Assembly: GCF_907165205.1 (NCBI RefSeq)
Contig: NC_058196.1
Span: 7,296,501 to 7,360,500, forward strand
Length of the DNA stretch: 64,000 bases
Reading direction: 5' to 3'
Source of the DNA: Coccinella septempunctata
Lineage: Eukaryota > Arthropoda > Insecta > Coleoptera > Coccinellidae
Made by a program: the position numbers and the translations under genes. The notes beneath the pieces were generated by a model, which was given only the letters and a program-made list of their open reading frames with translations, was not told where the DNA came from and ran no database searches. Positions 48,794 to 61,179 of this stretch are shown here, piece by piece (the first letter of the stretch is position 1; each line of letters begins with the position of its first letter).

Positions 48794-50664
48794 TGTTAAA
48801 AATTGGAGTAATTTTTAACCCAACTCTATCAGCTCGATGCACATCTTTAGCAACTCAGTGACTACGTTTATCGTTACATGCTTCTGTGAACGTAACCTTA
48901 AAATCGCTGTCAATCAGCTGTTCAAAAAAAACCGGTGGAACCTGTTGAATCTGCTCAATTCAATTCATTCTCTCCAGATTCTTCGTTCGCTCAAGTGAAT
49001 TGGAACTTGGTGTGAATTCTTAACGTGATTTTTTGTTGCACTCTCAACTTTCTCAGTCTGCTCAAATCTAATCATATTATTTTATATTATAATAATCAAT
49101 CGATTAACATCTCAAAAAGGTACAGTACTTTTTTCACTCAACAAAAAATGTAATCATTTTTTGCATGTGTCACGTTAGAATTTCATTCTACATAATTTTC
49201 CTCTCAACATTCACTCCATCGCTATGCATTTTCTCACAATTACATTTGCAATATTCTGCTCTACATCTCTCTATCATATTTGCATGTATATTTTCTCAAT
49301 TTTCTCCAAATCTCTCAATCAACCACGTGCTCAATGTACCTAACTGCTTCAACCTCCTCAAAATGCATCGATATTCCATTCACTTAAAATCACATCACCT
49401 CGACAACCACTCACATTTTAATTTCTCTAATTTTAGCACCAAGTTCACATTTCACACCACTCTATTAGAAGCTTATATACTTGTATTCACTCTCATTTTG
49501 TATACATGTCACCTCAGATTAACTTAACACCTCTTACGATCAGACTTCTCAGGCCTCTTAAGTTTCAGGTACCTCTACGCTCAAGTTGGACACTTCGAAG
49601 GCTTCTCATAGACCAGATCGAGATCCATCTCACTACACTCAGAACTCTGAATAATGGAATACACTCTATCAACTCTATTGGACAGACTGGTTTGTGATAA
49701 TGCTCGAGGAGGTCCAATCTGATTTCAACTCAATAAGTATAATTTATTATACACTTTTGCATGTCTCTATTACCTGAAACTTACGATACCTTATTTATTT
49801 TCTCTAACGTTGTGAACTGCTCTTCTTGTTTCATCTCAATTATGAATACTATTCATTAATTCTTTCTACGTTTACAATATTTCATTTCTCTACATTGCAT
49901 TTGTAACACAACTGACCTCAATTTATGTACTCTCATACAACACCTTCTGCTTTTCTAATAGATTTGCTATTCCTGTAAGCGTTGGTGATCATCTCTCTAC
50001 ATTACATTTGTAACACAACTCACCTCAATTTATGTACTCTCATAAAACACCTTCTGCTTTTCTAATAGACTTGCTATTCCTGTAAGCGTTGGTAATCATC
50101 TCTCTCTCATTCTGTCTCATTATACCTGTCTCACTACATTACATATCTCTAACTTCTCAAGTTGTCACTGCAACCTTCTGTTTTTCTGATAGCGAGACAG
50201 TTTATGAAATCGTAAACTCTATCACTGTAAACGTTGTGCTTGCATGATAACACTCACATCAATTTATAACTATCAAGCTCAATTATTATGCAACTCAAAA
50301 TACATAGACACGTTTTTAAGTAGATCTATCTCAATTCTCTCAATTCTTATCAAACGCATAATAATTGATCTTGTTACTCGATACATGAAATTCACTCAAC
50401 TTGCTCTTTCTCTCAAGCAAATACAACGTTGATTTTCTCGTTGATACATTACTCTCAAATTCTCTCAATAACTTCTCAATGCTTGTAAATAGGTTCACTC
50501 TGTTTAGATGTTGTATATAATTTTACTTCATGCGAGTGTCTATTTATTATGTGACGTGTTTGATATACAATAAAGATTTTATTTTACCATCTCCAACTCA
50601 ATCATTTGGTAACAGTCCACTTTTAAGTAATTGCCAAAAATCTCAACACCCAGATTTTTGAACA
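48794..50664 (+). mobile_element. 3' LTR of BEL copy 1 (1,871 bp)
   Basis: Starts TGTTAAAAATTGGAGTAA after ATGGCGGCCGGAA and ends TTTTTGAACA. It contains a roughly 108-bp tandem duplication around 49912-50130 (TTTATGTACTCTCAT.CAACACC occurs twice), not present in the second element's LTR. Small open frames inside are not genes. Confidence 0.88.
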
Positions 50665-50890
50665 ATGTGCCTAAAACTATTTGATAAACTTCCGAGGAAT
50701 TATCAAATTCTCGATGGTAATAAGTTCAAGACTAGAATCAAGAAATTGTTGATAGAATTGGAACCGTACGATGTGAAGGAGTACCTAAATCATAAATTTC
50801 AAATCTGAGCGTTTTATATTTGTTCAGTTGCTTCTTATATTGACGTATTTTCTCTTCAATATTATTTGATTATGGAAATAAATATTATTA
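50665..50890 (+). pseudogene. Jockey/RTE-type ORF2 C-terminal scrap
   Basis: LKLFDKLPRNYQILDGNKF then IKKLLIELEPYDVKEYL and a TGA at 50806: the short C-terminal tail found after RT in many insect non-LTR elements. A 3' UTR of about 80 bp follows up to the ATT repeat. Confidence 0.65.
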
Positions 50891-50984
50891 TTATGACTTT
50901 AGCCTTGCGGCTTTCACACTCCTCTCCAGAGGAAAATTCACTTATCCCAGATATCTCAGATATCAAAAGGATTAAGCTCTGTTG

Positions 50985-51009
50985 GAGCCCTTTCCAGGTT
51001 TTCGGGCTC
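50985..51009 (-). promoter_or_regulatory. 3' UTR hairpin of element 5
   Basis: GAGCCC/GGGCTC stem with loop GAAAACCTGGAAA. It lacks the TTGGC...TCC loop of the (TA)n elements, consistent with a different RT recognition signal. Confidence 0.45.
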
Positions 51010-51105
51010 GTGGTGGTGGTCGGGTTCGGGTCGCTCCTCGGCTCCCTGCTGTAGGTTGGATTCCTGCTCCACCTGCACTTTCTGTCGGAGCAGACGGTGT
51101 TCCTC

Positions 51106-54100
51106 TCAATTTCCCATGTACATGCGTACAGTTCTCGCCGTTCCCAGCAGTACCGCCTTCTGCATGACTCTATAGATATTTTCGTCCAGCTGAAGTTTAT
51201 TTAAGTTCTCTAGTAGTTTCTTCGGTATCAGGCCTGTAGATGATATGACAATAGGGATTGTCTTGACATATTTCAGCTTCCACTGTCTCCTGGTTTGCTC
51301 CTCGCTATCTCTGTACTTTGAAATTTTTTCAGTGTGCCTATTTAGAAGATTGTTATTATTTGGAATCGCCACATCGATGAATAGTGCTACGTCCTCATCC
51401 TTATTGAGCAATATGAGGTCTGGTCTATTGTGGGTTATTTTCCGGTCTGTGAGAACCGTGCGATCCCAGTATAGCTTGTGATGTTCATTTTCCAATACAG
51501 CATCCGGATGGTAATTGTAATAAGGAACCTTTTTCGAACTTAGAAGTTGGTGTTTTAGTGCCAATTCTTGGTGAAGAATCTTGGCAACGGCATCATGTCT
51601 ATTTTTGTACTCCGTGCCCGCGAACTTCTGACATCCCCGGTGATGTGCTGGATAGTTTCATGTGTCGCACAGCCATAACGACAGCTATCGTCCGCCACTG
51701 AGGCATCCTTGGCGATGTATTTCATGTAATTTCTCGTTGGAATCACCTGATCCTGGATGGCGAGCATGAAGCCCTCTGTCTCAGGAAACAACCTTCCGGA
51801 AGTCAACCAGTAGTTCGACACAGATATGTCGACGTAATCATGGTTGACCTCGTTCTGGTGCCTCCCATGCGAAGGTTTGCCAATCAGTTTCAGCATTTTA
51901 CTTTCTGTAGAGTGTTCGACGGTTTCCAAGTGATCCTGTTGTAGCTTTAATGGTGTAGAACTATCAGCAACACAAACTACTCGATGGAGTTCTGACGAAG
52001 CTGCCTTGCTCAAGAAATATTTCCGAAGTCCTTCAATTTCCTGGGACATACGGTTGGACAAATCAACAATTCCTCTACCCCCAAGATGTCGTGGCAGCTC
52101 TGTCCGTTCTATTGAGCTTTTGGGGTGATGTTTATTGTGTTTAGTCAGCATCGTCCTTATTCTTCTCTGTAAAGCTGCTAAATCGGTGGTCATCCAAGAG
52201 ATAATACCAAATGAATAGGTCAGCGCCGAGCAAGCGTAGGTGTTAATCGCTTTTATCAGATTCTTGCTGTTAAGACCAGTTCTCATTATATTCCTCAACC
52301 TCCGGGTGAACTCCTCCGTTAATTCTTTCTTCATCTGGGTCTGATTGATTTTTCTTGCCTGCTTTATGCCTAGATACTTGTATGTGTCTCCTTCCTTTAA
52401 TGCTTCAATTTCTGCATCTTCCTTGAGTTTGAACGTACCATCTTCTATTTTCCCTCTCGTTATGTTTAGCAGTCGACATTTTTCTAGTCCAAACTTCATT
52501 TTGATGTCTTCCGAGAATTCTTCCACCATTTTCAGCATCAGTTGCATTTGTTTTTTGGTAGATGCGAAGAGTTTCAAGTCGTCCATGTAAAGGAGATGAT
52601 TCAGTTTCATCATAGTTCTACTGCCGCTCTTGATGTAAAATCCGTAGTCCGTAGAATTCAATCTATGAGACAAGGGATTCAGGGCCATGCAAAACCACAG
52701 AGGGCTCAGCGAGTCTCCTTGGAAAATTCCGCGTCTTATTGGAAAAGGTCCTGTTGTAATGGAGCATTCTGCTGCTTTCATTTGAAGACTAGTACGCCAG
52801 GTTGACATGGCGTTTTTCAGGAACTTAACAATATTGGGATCCACCTTATGAATCTTCAAGATCGTCAAGAGCCATTCGTGAGGTATAGAATCGAATGCTT
52901 TTTTGTAGTCTATGTACGCAGCGTAAAGATTCCTTCGCTTGGAGAACGCTTGATTGCAGATAACTGAATCTATTATTAGTTGTTCTTTGCACCCTCGGCT
53001 GTCTTTGGTGCATCCTTTCTGTTGCATGGCGATGATGTTATTCCTTTCGCAATGGTTGTGAATTCGGTTTGAAATGCACGATGTGATTAATTTGTACATC
53101 GTTGGAAGACATGTGATTGGTCGGTACTTGGATGGGTCTTCTGTATTCCTTTGGTCTTTAGGTAACAGGTATGTTGTGCCATGTGTAAGGGATACTGGCA
53201 TTCTTTCAGGATTTTCAATGACATCATTTATTGCGGAGGTCAATTTGTCATGCATGATCCAAAGTTTCTTGATCCAGAAGTTCTGTAATCTATCAGGCCC
53301 AGGTGCTTTCCAGTTGTGCAGTCCTCTGATAGCTGATTTTACTTCTTCAATTGTGATCATGTCATGCTGCATCGGCTCATATTTTATAGCTTCAGATTTT
53401 TCATCTTCAATCCATCCGGTATCTCCATTGAATTGAGGTTTCGTTTATAATTGTTCGGTCCAGAATTGTTCAATGGCTTCCTTTGGTGGTAACTTTCCAT
53501 TTTCCCCATCCGACGATGTGAGTAACCGGTAGAAAGATTCTTCCGACTTTTCGAATGAATTATTGTCTCTTTTCCGGCTATAATTGCTCTTATATCTCCT
53601 CAGGCGTTCTGCATACAGACTTAATTTTTGCTTCAGAGTGTCCAGGCAATGGTGAGCTGTAGCATTCTCCGTCTCTCGTTTCGTGTGTGTTCTGTTTCTA
53701 TCCATGATTTCCTTGGCAGCTTTCACAACCTTTCTTCCGCGATTCCCGTTCAAGTACTCCGTCAGTCGCCCAATGTCTCTTCTTAGTTTCTCTGTTTTGT
53801 GTTGAAGACGTATCTGCCATGGTGGCGAATATAATTTGTGTAATTTTGGACCATCGTTGTTCGTTCGGCGAATTTTTGCCCCCATGGTTTTCGCTGTCGT
53901 TAACGCTGCACAGTGAAAAACTAGATGCAGATATTCCAATGAACTTCGGTTTTGTAGGTATTCAGGTAAAACGTTCTTGTTCAAGATGTCGATTATAAGT
54001 GACAGTTTCTTGGATGTATTGAGTCGTGGAGGTGCTACTCGATGAAGAGGATCTGTTCCTTTCAGTTCGGCAAAGTATCTCCTCATGTCAGAGTCAACTT

Positions 54101-54729
54101 GTCGGTGGAGCTCTTCCCTATCGTCCTGGTGTTCAGGCTCACTTGCGTTGCAGGATGGACTTTCAGTATCAATTTCTTCTGCCTGTTGTTGCCCAGGCAT
54201 ATGAATTTTATCAGAGGTGTTGGTGTTATTCTCTATTACTAGCGAACGCTGAAGTTCTCATTTAATTGCGTCGATTCGGGCCGTTGGTATTAGTTCATTT
54301 CTCAGAATTACGCGGTACTCGTTGTTCAGTGACATTGACATTTGGGTAGGCGTTGCAAAATTCCTCATGGAGCCTTTTCCTATAGTTGTTCGTGTTCTGC
54401 CCTAGTCCCGTGATGGAGTTATATATGCGCACAATAGTTTTATTCATGGACGTTGTCCACATGCGCTTTCTAACTAACCCCGCTTGGGTGAGCACTGGCT
54501 GAATATCCTGCGCAGCACCTTCAGCGGTTCGAGTCGGCAATTGAATTGGACTCGTTGGTTGCTGTTGTTGCTTTGGAGCTGTAGCTTCTTTTGCAGCAGG
54601 AGCCCGCTTCCTCAACATCCTGCCACCGACGTCCCGCATGCTGTCATGTCCAGCTGCGGCTCCAGATATGCCCTGACGATCCCCAGGCAGCGACTTGTTT
54701 CCGAGGCTTCTCGTTATCACCATTTTCAT
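51106..54729 (-). pseudogene. R4/Dong-type polyprotein with two frameshifts and two stops
   Basis: Start ATG at about 54729 (MKMVITRSLGNKS). The N-terminal frame has RKRMWTTSMNKTIVRIYNS, a divergent Myb-like region. A frameshift lies near 54310, a TGA at about 54266 and an in-frame TAA at 53445-53447 within the linker. RT follows intact from 53440: KYRPITCLP, CKEQLIID, YIDYKKAFDSIPH, RGIFQGDSLSPLWF, active site YMDD. The zinc knuckle starts CRYGC; a one-base shift near 51640 moves the rest to a second frame with RPDLILLNKDEDVALFIDV, the endonuclease core, ending at TGA 51106. Clearly dead. Confidence 0.9.
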
Positions 54730-54947
54730 GGGTTTGTGCTCCCCTTTCTCGGATTGGGTGAGGGGTAGAAAAATGAGAGCAGAAAGAGCACCCCTATAAA
54801 GGATGTGAAAGAAAGAGGAAAAAGGAATGGGACTGCGGACAGCAGGCGTGGCTGGCTGCACTGTCTACGTCGTTACGATGGCTACCTGGCAGGCCATCTA
54901 CCAGATAGGTGCCAGGCAGGCCAGACATTACATTATTATTATTATTC

Positions 54948-55117
54948 TTAACATTAACATTATAAGACTTTAGAAAATTGGTAACTTCCTTGGAACGAAA
55001 CTGCACGCCATTATCCAAAATGATGGAATTTGGACACCCAAAGATAGGAAAAACATGGGTATCCAATATCTTCACAATCGACGATGCGGTAGCGAAACGT
55101 AACGGGAACAGTGAAGG
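54948..55117 (-). pseudogene. LTR-retrotransposon integrase fragment
   Basis: About 50 codons: RFATASSIVKILDTHVFPIF then GCPNSIILDNGVQFRS and VTNFLKSYNV. The DNG motif holds the second catalytic Asp of the DDE integrase core (Gypsy-like). It is interrupted by element 5's TAA target on one side and satellite on the other. Confidence 0.75.
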
Positions 55118-55594
55118 GAACTTTCTTGTGCAGTTTCAAGATTTTGTTCGAATTAATCCAAAAGTTTTCGAGGAATTTATATCACACTTCGCCGAATTGA
55201 CCGCTGAAATCTCCCTATCTGAACAATCGAACTGAAATTCAACACATGCATCTCAATTCGAAAACTGTGTACAGTTTCGAGATTTTGGTCGAATTGATCC
55301 AATAGTTCCTTAGGAATTGAAATGATACTTTGTCGAATCGAAATGTCCATTCCTATCAGAACTATCGAACTGAAATTCAACATGTGCATCTCAATTCGAA
55401 AACAATGTGCAGTTTCAAGATTTGGGTCGAATTGATCCAACAGTTGTTGAGGAATTGATATCACACTTTGCCGAATTGACCACTGAAATCTCAATTTCCA
55501 TCTGAAATATCGAACTGAAATTCAACATGTGCATCTCAATTCGAAAACTGTGTACAGTTTCGAGATTCGGATCGAATTGATCCAAAAATTCCTT
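55118..55594 (-). repeat. Inverted block at left end of satellite
   Basis: The first three monomers run on the opposite strand; orientation flips at about 55594 where two partial monomers meet (CTTAACTGTACACAATTCG). Confidence 0.85.
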
Positions 55595-57130
55595 AACTGT
55601 ACACAATTCGAACCAAATTTTGAAACTGCACATAGTTTTCGGAATGAGATGCACATGTTGAATTTCATTTCGATAGTTCAGATAGGAATTGAGATTTCAG
55701 TGGACGATTCGACAAAGAATGATTTAAATTCCTAAGGAACTATTGGATCAATTCGACACAAATCTCGAAACTATACACAGTTTTCGAATTGCGATGCACT
55801 TGTTGAATTTCAGTTCGATAGTTCTGATAGGAATTGAGATTTCAGTGGTCGATTCGACAAAGTATGATTTCAATTCCTAAGGAACTATTGGATCAATTCG
55901 ACACAAATATCGAAACTATACACAGTTTTCGAATTGCGATGCACATGTTGAATTTCAGTTCGATAGTTCAGATAGGAATTGAGATTTCAGTGGTCAATTC
56001 GGCACAGTGTGATATCAATTCCTCAAAAACTGTTGGATCAATTTAAACCAAATCTTGAAACTGCACATATTTTTCGAATTGAGTTGCACATGTTGAATTT
56101 CAGTTCGATAGTTCAGATAGGAATTGAGATTTCAGTGGTCGATTCGACAAAGTATGATTTCAATTCCTAAGGAATTATTGGATCAATTCGACCCAAATCT
56201 CGAAACTGTACACAGTTTTCGAATTGAGATGCACATGTTGAATTTCAGATCAATAGTTCAAATAGGAATTGAGATTTCAGTGGTCAATCCGGCAAAGTGT
56301 GATATCAATTCCTGAAAAACTGTTGGATCAATTCGAACCAAATCTTGAAACTGCACATAGTTTTCGAATTGAGATGCACATGTTGAATTTCAGTTCGATA
56401 GTTCAGATAGGAAATGAGATTTCAGTGGTCAATTCGGCAAAGTGTGATATCCATTCTTCAAAAACTGTTGGATCAATTCGAACCAAATCTTGAAACTGCA
56501 CATATTTTTCGAATTGAGATGCACATGTTGAATTTCAGTTCGATAGTTCAGATAGGAATTGAGATTTCAGTGGTCGATTCGACAAATTCTGATTTCAATT
56601 CCTAATGAATTATTGGATCAATTCGACCCAAATCTCGAAACTGTACACAGTTTTCGAATTGCGATGCACATGTTGAATTTCAGTTCGATAGTTCAGATAG
56701 GAATTGAGATTTCAGTGGTCAATTCGGCAAAGTGTGATATCAATTCCTCAAAAACTGTTGTATCAATTTGAACCAAATCTTGAAACTGCACATATTTTTC
56801 GAATTGAGATGCACATGTTGAATTTCAGTTCGATAGTTCAGATAGGAATTGAGATTTCAGTGGTCGATTCGACAAAATATGATTTCAATTCCTAAGGAAT
56901 TATTTGATCAATTCGACCCAAATCTCGAAACTGTACACAGTTTTCGAATTGAGATGCACATGTTGAATTTCAGATCAATAGTTCAAATAGGAATTGAGAT
57001 TTCAGTGGTCAATCCGGCAAAGTGTGATATCAATTCCTCAAAAACTGTTGGATCAATTCGAACCAAATCTTGAAACTGCACATAGTTTCCGAATTGAGAT
57101 GCACATGTTTAATTTCAGTTCGATAGTTCT

Positions 57131-60100
57131 GATAGGAATGGAGAATTCAGTAGTCTATTCGACAAAGAATCATTTCAATTCCTAAGGAACTATTGTATCA
57201 ATTCGAACCAAATCTTGAAACTGCACATAGTTTTCGAATTGAGATGCACATGTTGAATTTCAGTTCGATAGTTCAGATAGGAAATGAGATTTCAGTGGTC
57301 GATTCGACTAAGTATGATTTCAATTCCTTAGGAATCATTGGATCAATTCGACCCAAATCTCGAAACTGTACACAGTTTTCGAATTGAGATGCACATGTTG
57401 AATTTCTGTTCGATAGTTCAAATAGGAATTGAGATTTAAGTGGTCAATCCAGCAAAGTGTGATATCAATTCCTCAAAAACTGTTGGATCAATTCGAACCA
57501 AATCTTGAAACTGCACATAGTTTTCGAATTGAGATGCACATGTTGAATTTCAGTTCGATAGTTTAGATAGGAAATGAGATTTCAGTGTTCGATTCGATAA
57601 AGTATGATGTCAATTCCTCGAAAACTGTTGTATCAATTCGAACCAAATTTTGAAACTGCACATAGTTTTCGGAATGAGATGCATATGTTGTATTTCAGTA
57701 CGATAGTTCTGATAGGAATTGAGATTTCAGTGGTCGATTCGACAAAGTATGATTTCAATTCCTAAGAAATTTTTGAATCAATTCGATCCAAATCTCGAAA
57801 CTGTACACAGTTTTCGAATTGAGATGCACATGTTGAATTTCAGTTTGATAGTTCAGATAGAAATTGAGATTTCATTGGTCAATTCGGCAAAGTGTGATAT
57901 AAATTCCTCAAAAACTGTTGGATCAATTCGACCCAAATCTCGAAACTGTACACAGTTTTCGAATTGAGATGCACATGTTGAATTTAAGTTCGATAGATCA
58001 GATAGGAATTGAGATTTCAGTGGTCAATTCGGCAAAGTGTGATATTAATTCCTCGAAAACTGTTGGATCAATTCGATCCAAATCTCGAAACTGCACATAG
58101 TTTTCGAATTGAGATGCACATGTTGAATTTTATTTCGATAGTTCAGATGGGAAATGAGATTTCAGTGGTCGATCCGATAAAGTATGATGTCAATTCCTAA
58201 AGAATTATTGGATCAATTCGACCCAAATCTCGAAACTGTACATAGTTTTCGAATTGAGATGCACATGTTGAATTTCAGTTCGAAGTTCAAATAGGAATTG
58301 AGATTTCAGTGGTCAATTCGGCAAAGTGTGATATCAATTCCACGAAAACTGTTGGATCAATTCGAACCAAATCTTGAAACTGCACTTAGTTTTCGAATAG
58401 AGATGCACATGTTGAATTTCAGTTCGATAGTTCTGATAGGAATTGAGATTTCAGTGGTCGATTCGACAAAGTATGATTTCAATTATCAAGGAATTATTGG
58501 ATCAATTCGACCCAAATCTCGAAACTGTTCACAGCTTTCGAATAGAGATGCACATGTTGAATTTCAGTTCGATAGTTCAGATAGGAATTGAGATTTCAGT
58601 GGTCAATTCGGCAAAGTGTGATATCAATTCCTCAAAAACTGTTGGATCAATTCGAACCAAATCTTGAAACTGCACATAGTTTCCGAATTGAGATGCACAT
58701 GTTTAATTTCAGTTCGATAGTTCTGATAGGAATGGAGAATTCAGTAGTCTATTCGACAAAGAATCATTTCAATTCCTGAGGAACTATTGTATCAATTCGA
58801 AACAAATCTTGAAACTGCACATAGTTTTCGAATTGAGATGCACATGTTGAATTTCAGTTCGATAGTTCAGATAGGAAATGAGATTTCAGTGGTCGATTCG
58901 ACTAAGTATGATTTCAATTCCTTAGGAATCATTGGATGAATTCGACCCAAATCTCGAAACTGTACACAGTTTTCGAATTGAGATGCACATGTTGAATTTC
59001 AGTTCGATAGTTCAAATAGGAATTGAGATTTCAGTGGTCAATCCGGCAAAGTGTGATATCAATTCCTCAAAAACTGTTGGATCAATTCGAACCAAATCTT
59101 GAAACTGCACATAGTTTTCGAATTGAGATGCACATGTTGAATTTCAGTTCGATAGTTCAGATAGGAAATGAGATTTCAGTGTTCGATTCGATAAAGTATG
59201 ATGTCAATTCCTCGAAAACTGTTGTATCAATTCGAACCAAATCTTGAAACTGCACATAGTTTTCGGAATGAGATGCATATGTTGTATTTCAGTACGATAG
59301 TTCTGATAGGAATTGAGATTTCAGTGTTCGATTCGACAAAGTATGATTTCAATTCCTAAGAAATTTTTGAATCAATTCGATCCAAATCTCGAAACTGTAC
59401 ACAGTTTTCGAATTGAGATGCACATTTGAATTTCAGTTTGATAGTTCAGATAGGAATTGAGATTTCAGTGGTCAATTCGGCAAAGTGTGATATCAATTCC
59501 TCAAAAACTGTTGGATCAATTCGATCCAAATCTCGAAACTGCACATAGTTTTCGAATTGAGATGCACATGTTGAATTTCATTTCGATAGTTCAGATGGGA
59601 AATGAGATTTCAGTGGTCGATTCGACGAAGTATCATTTCAAATCCTAAGGAACTATTGGATCAATTCGACCCAAATCTCGAAACTGTTCACAGCTTTCGA
59701 ATTGAGATGCACATGTTGAATTTCAGTTCGATAGTTCAGATAGGAATTGAGATTTCAGTGGTCAATTCGGCAAAGTGTGATATCAATTCCTCAAAAACTG
59801 TTGAATCAATTTGAACCAAATCTCGAAACTGCACATATTTTTCGAATTGAGATGCACATGTTGAATTTCAGTTCGATAGTTCAGATAGGAATTGAGATTT
59901 CAGTGGTCGATTCGACAAAGTATGATTTCAATTACTAAGGAATTATTGGATCAATTCGACCCAAATCTCGAAACTGTACACAGTTTTTGAATTGAGATGC
60001 ACATGTTGAATTTCAGATCAATAGTTCAAATAGGAATTGAGATTTCAGGGGTCAATTCGGCAAAGTGTGATATCAATTCCTCGAAAACTGTTCGATCAAT

Positions 60101-60318
60101 TCGAACCAAATCTTGAAACTGCACATAGTTTTCGAATTGAGATGCACATGTTGAATTTCAGTTCGATAGTTCAGATAGGAAATGAGATTTCAGTGGTCGA
60201 TTCGATAAAGTATGATGTCAATTCCTCGAAAACTGTTGGATCAATTCGAACCAAATCTTTAAACTGCACATAGTTTTCGAAATGAGATGCAAATGCTGTA
60301 TTTCAGTACGATAGTTCT
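57131..60318 (+). repeat. Higher-order repeat of 11 monomers (about 1,594 bp)
   Basis: Rare variants recur at the same step: GGAATGGAGAATTCAGTAGT at 57134 and 58728, GATTCGATAAAGTATGATGT at about 57589 and 59182, and TTTCAGTACGATAGTTCTGA at about 57694 and 59287. A third, shorter step of about seven monomers brings the last variant back near 60300. Confidence 0.75.
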
Positions 60319-61179
60319 GATAGGAATTGAGATTTCAGTGGTCGATTCGACAAAGTGTGATTTCAATTCCTAAGAAATTTTTGTATCAATTCGATCCAAA
60401 TCTCGAAACTGTACATAGTTTTCGAATTGAGATGCACATGTTGAATTACAGTTTGATTGTTCAGATAGGAATTGAGATTTCAGTGGTCAATTCGGCAAAT
60501 TGTGATATCAATTCCTCAAAAACTGTTGGATCAATTCGACCCAAATCTCGAAACTCTACACAGTTTTCGAATTGAGATGTACATGTTGAATTTCAGTTCG
60601 ATAGTTTAGATAGGAATTGAGATTTCAGTGGTCAATTCAGCAAAGTGTGATATCAATTCCTCAAAAACTGTTGGATCAATTTGACCCAAATCTTGAAACT
60701 GCACGTAGTTTTCGAATTGAGATGCACATGTTGAATTTCAGTTCGATAGTTCTGATAGGAATGGAGAATTCAGTAGTCGATTCGACAGAGTATGATTTCA
60801 ATTCCTAAGGAATTATTGGATCAATTCGACCCAAATCTCGAAACTGTACACAGTTTTCGAACTGACATGCACATATTGAATTTCAGTTCGATAGTTCAGA
60901 TAGGAATTGAGATTTCAGTGGTCGATTCGAAAGAGTATGATTTCAATTCCTAAGGAATTATTGGATCAATTCGACCCAAATCTCGAAACTGTACACAGTT
61001 TTCGAATTGCGATGCACATGTTGAATTTCAGTTCGATAGTTCAGATGGGAATTGAGATTTCAGTGGTCAATTCGACAAAATGTGATATCAATTCCTCAAA
61101 AGAAATTGGATCAATTCGAACCAAATCTTGAAACTGGACATAGTTTTCGAATTGAGATGCACATGTTGAATTTCATTTC

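Larger units (their letters stand above)
44136..50664 (+). mobile_element. BEL/Pao LTR retrotransposon with internal deletion (copy 1)
   Basis: Truncated 5' LTR, primer-binding site, complete gag, protease, part of RT, RNase H, remnant integrase, purine-rich ATGGCGGCCGGAA and a full 3' LTR. The RT N-half is deleted and later frames are broken. The shared LTR part differs at only two positions noticed in about 639 bp, so the insertion looks young despite its damage. Confidence 0.92.
50895..54928 (-). mobile_element. Dong-like R4-clade retrotransposon in (TAA)n (element 5), decayed
   Basis: Minus-strand, about 4.0 kb, flanked by ATT/TAA repeats: ATATTATTATTAT at 50882-50894 and CATTATTATTATTATTC at 54931-54947. 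Bombyx Dong is known to insert into TAA repeats. It keeps a 5' region, the full domain set and a 3' UTR of about 210 bp, but has several inactivating changes. Confidence 0.85.
55118..61179. repeat. Satellite array, 145-bp monomers (about 41 copies)
   Basis: Tandem monomers with a strict 145-bp step, each containing GAATTGAGATTTCAGTGGTC, GGATCAATTCGA and GATGCACATGTTGAATTTCA. Two monomer types tend to alternate: one with GGCAAAGTGTGATATCAATT, the other with GACAAAGTATGATTTCAATT. The monomer is about 64% A+T. It encodes short overlapping open frames that are by-products. Bounded by an integrase scrap and a BEL LTR. Confidence 0.95.

Noticed and set aside
49165..49527. Open frame in the BEL LTR (also 61426-61818)
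   Set aside because: Low-complexity Ser/Leu/Phe frame inside LTR sequence, broken differently in the two LTRs.
50665..50808. The C-terminal scrap as the missing end of the Jockey fragment at 34.6-36.2 kb
   Set aside because: Opposite strand, 14 kb away, and next to an unrelated LTR; no overlap that would link the two.
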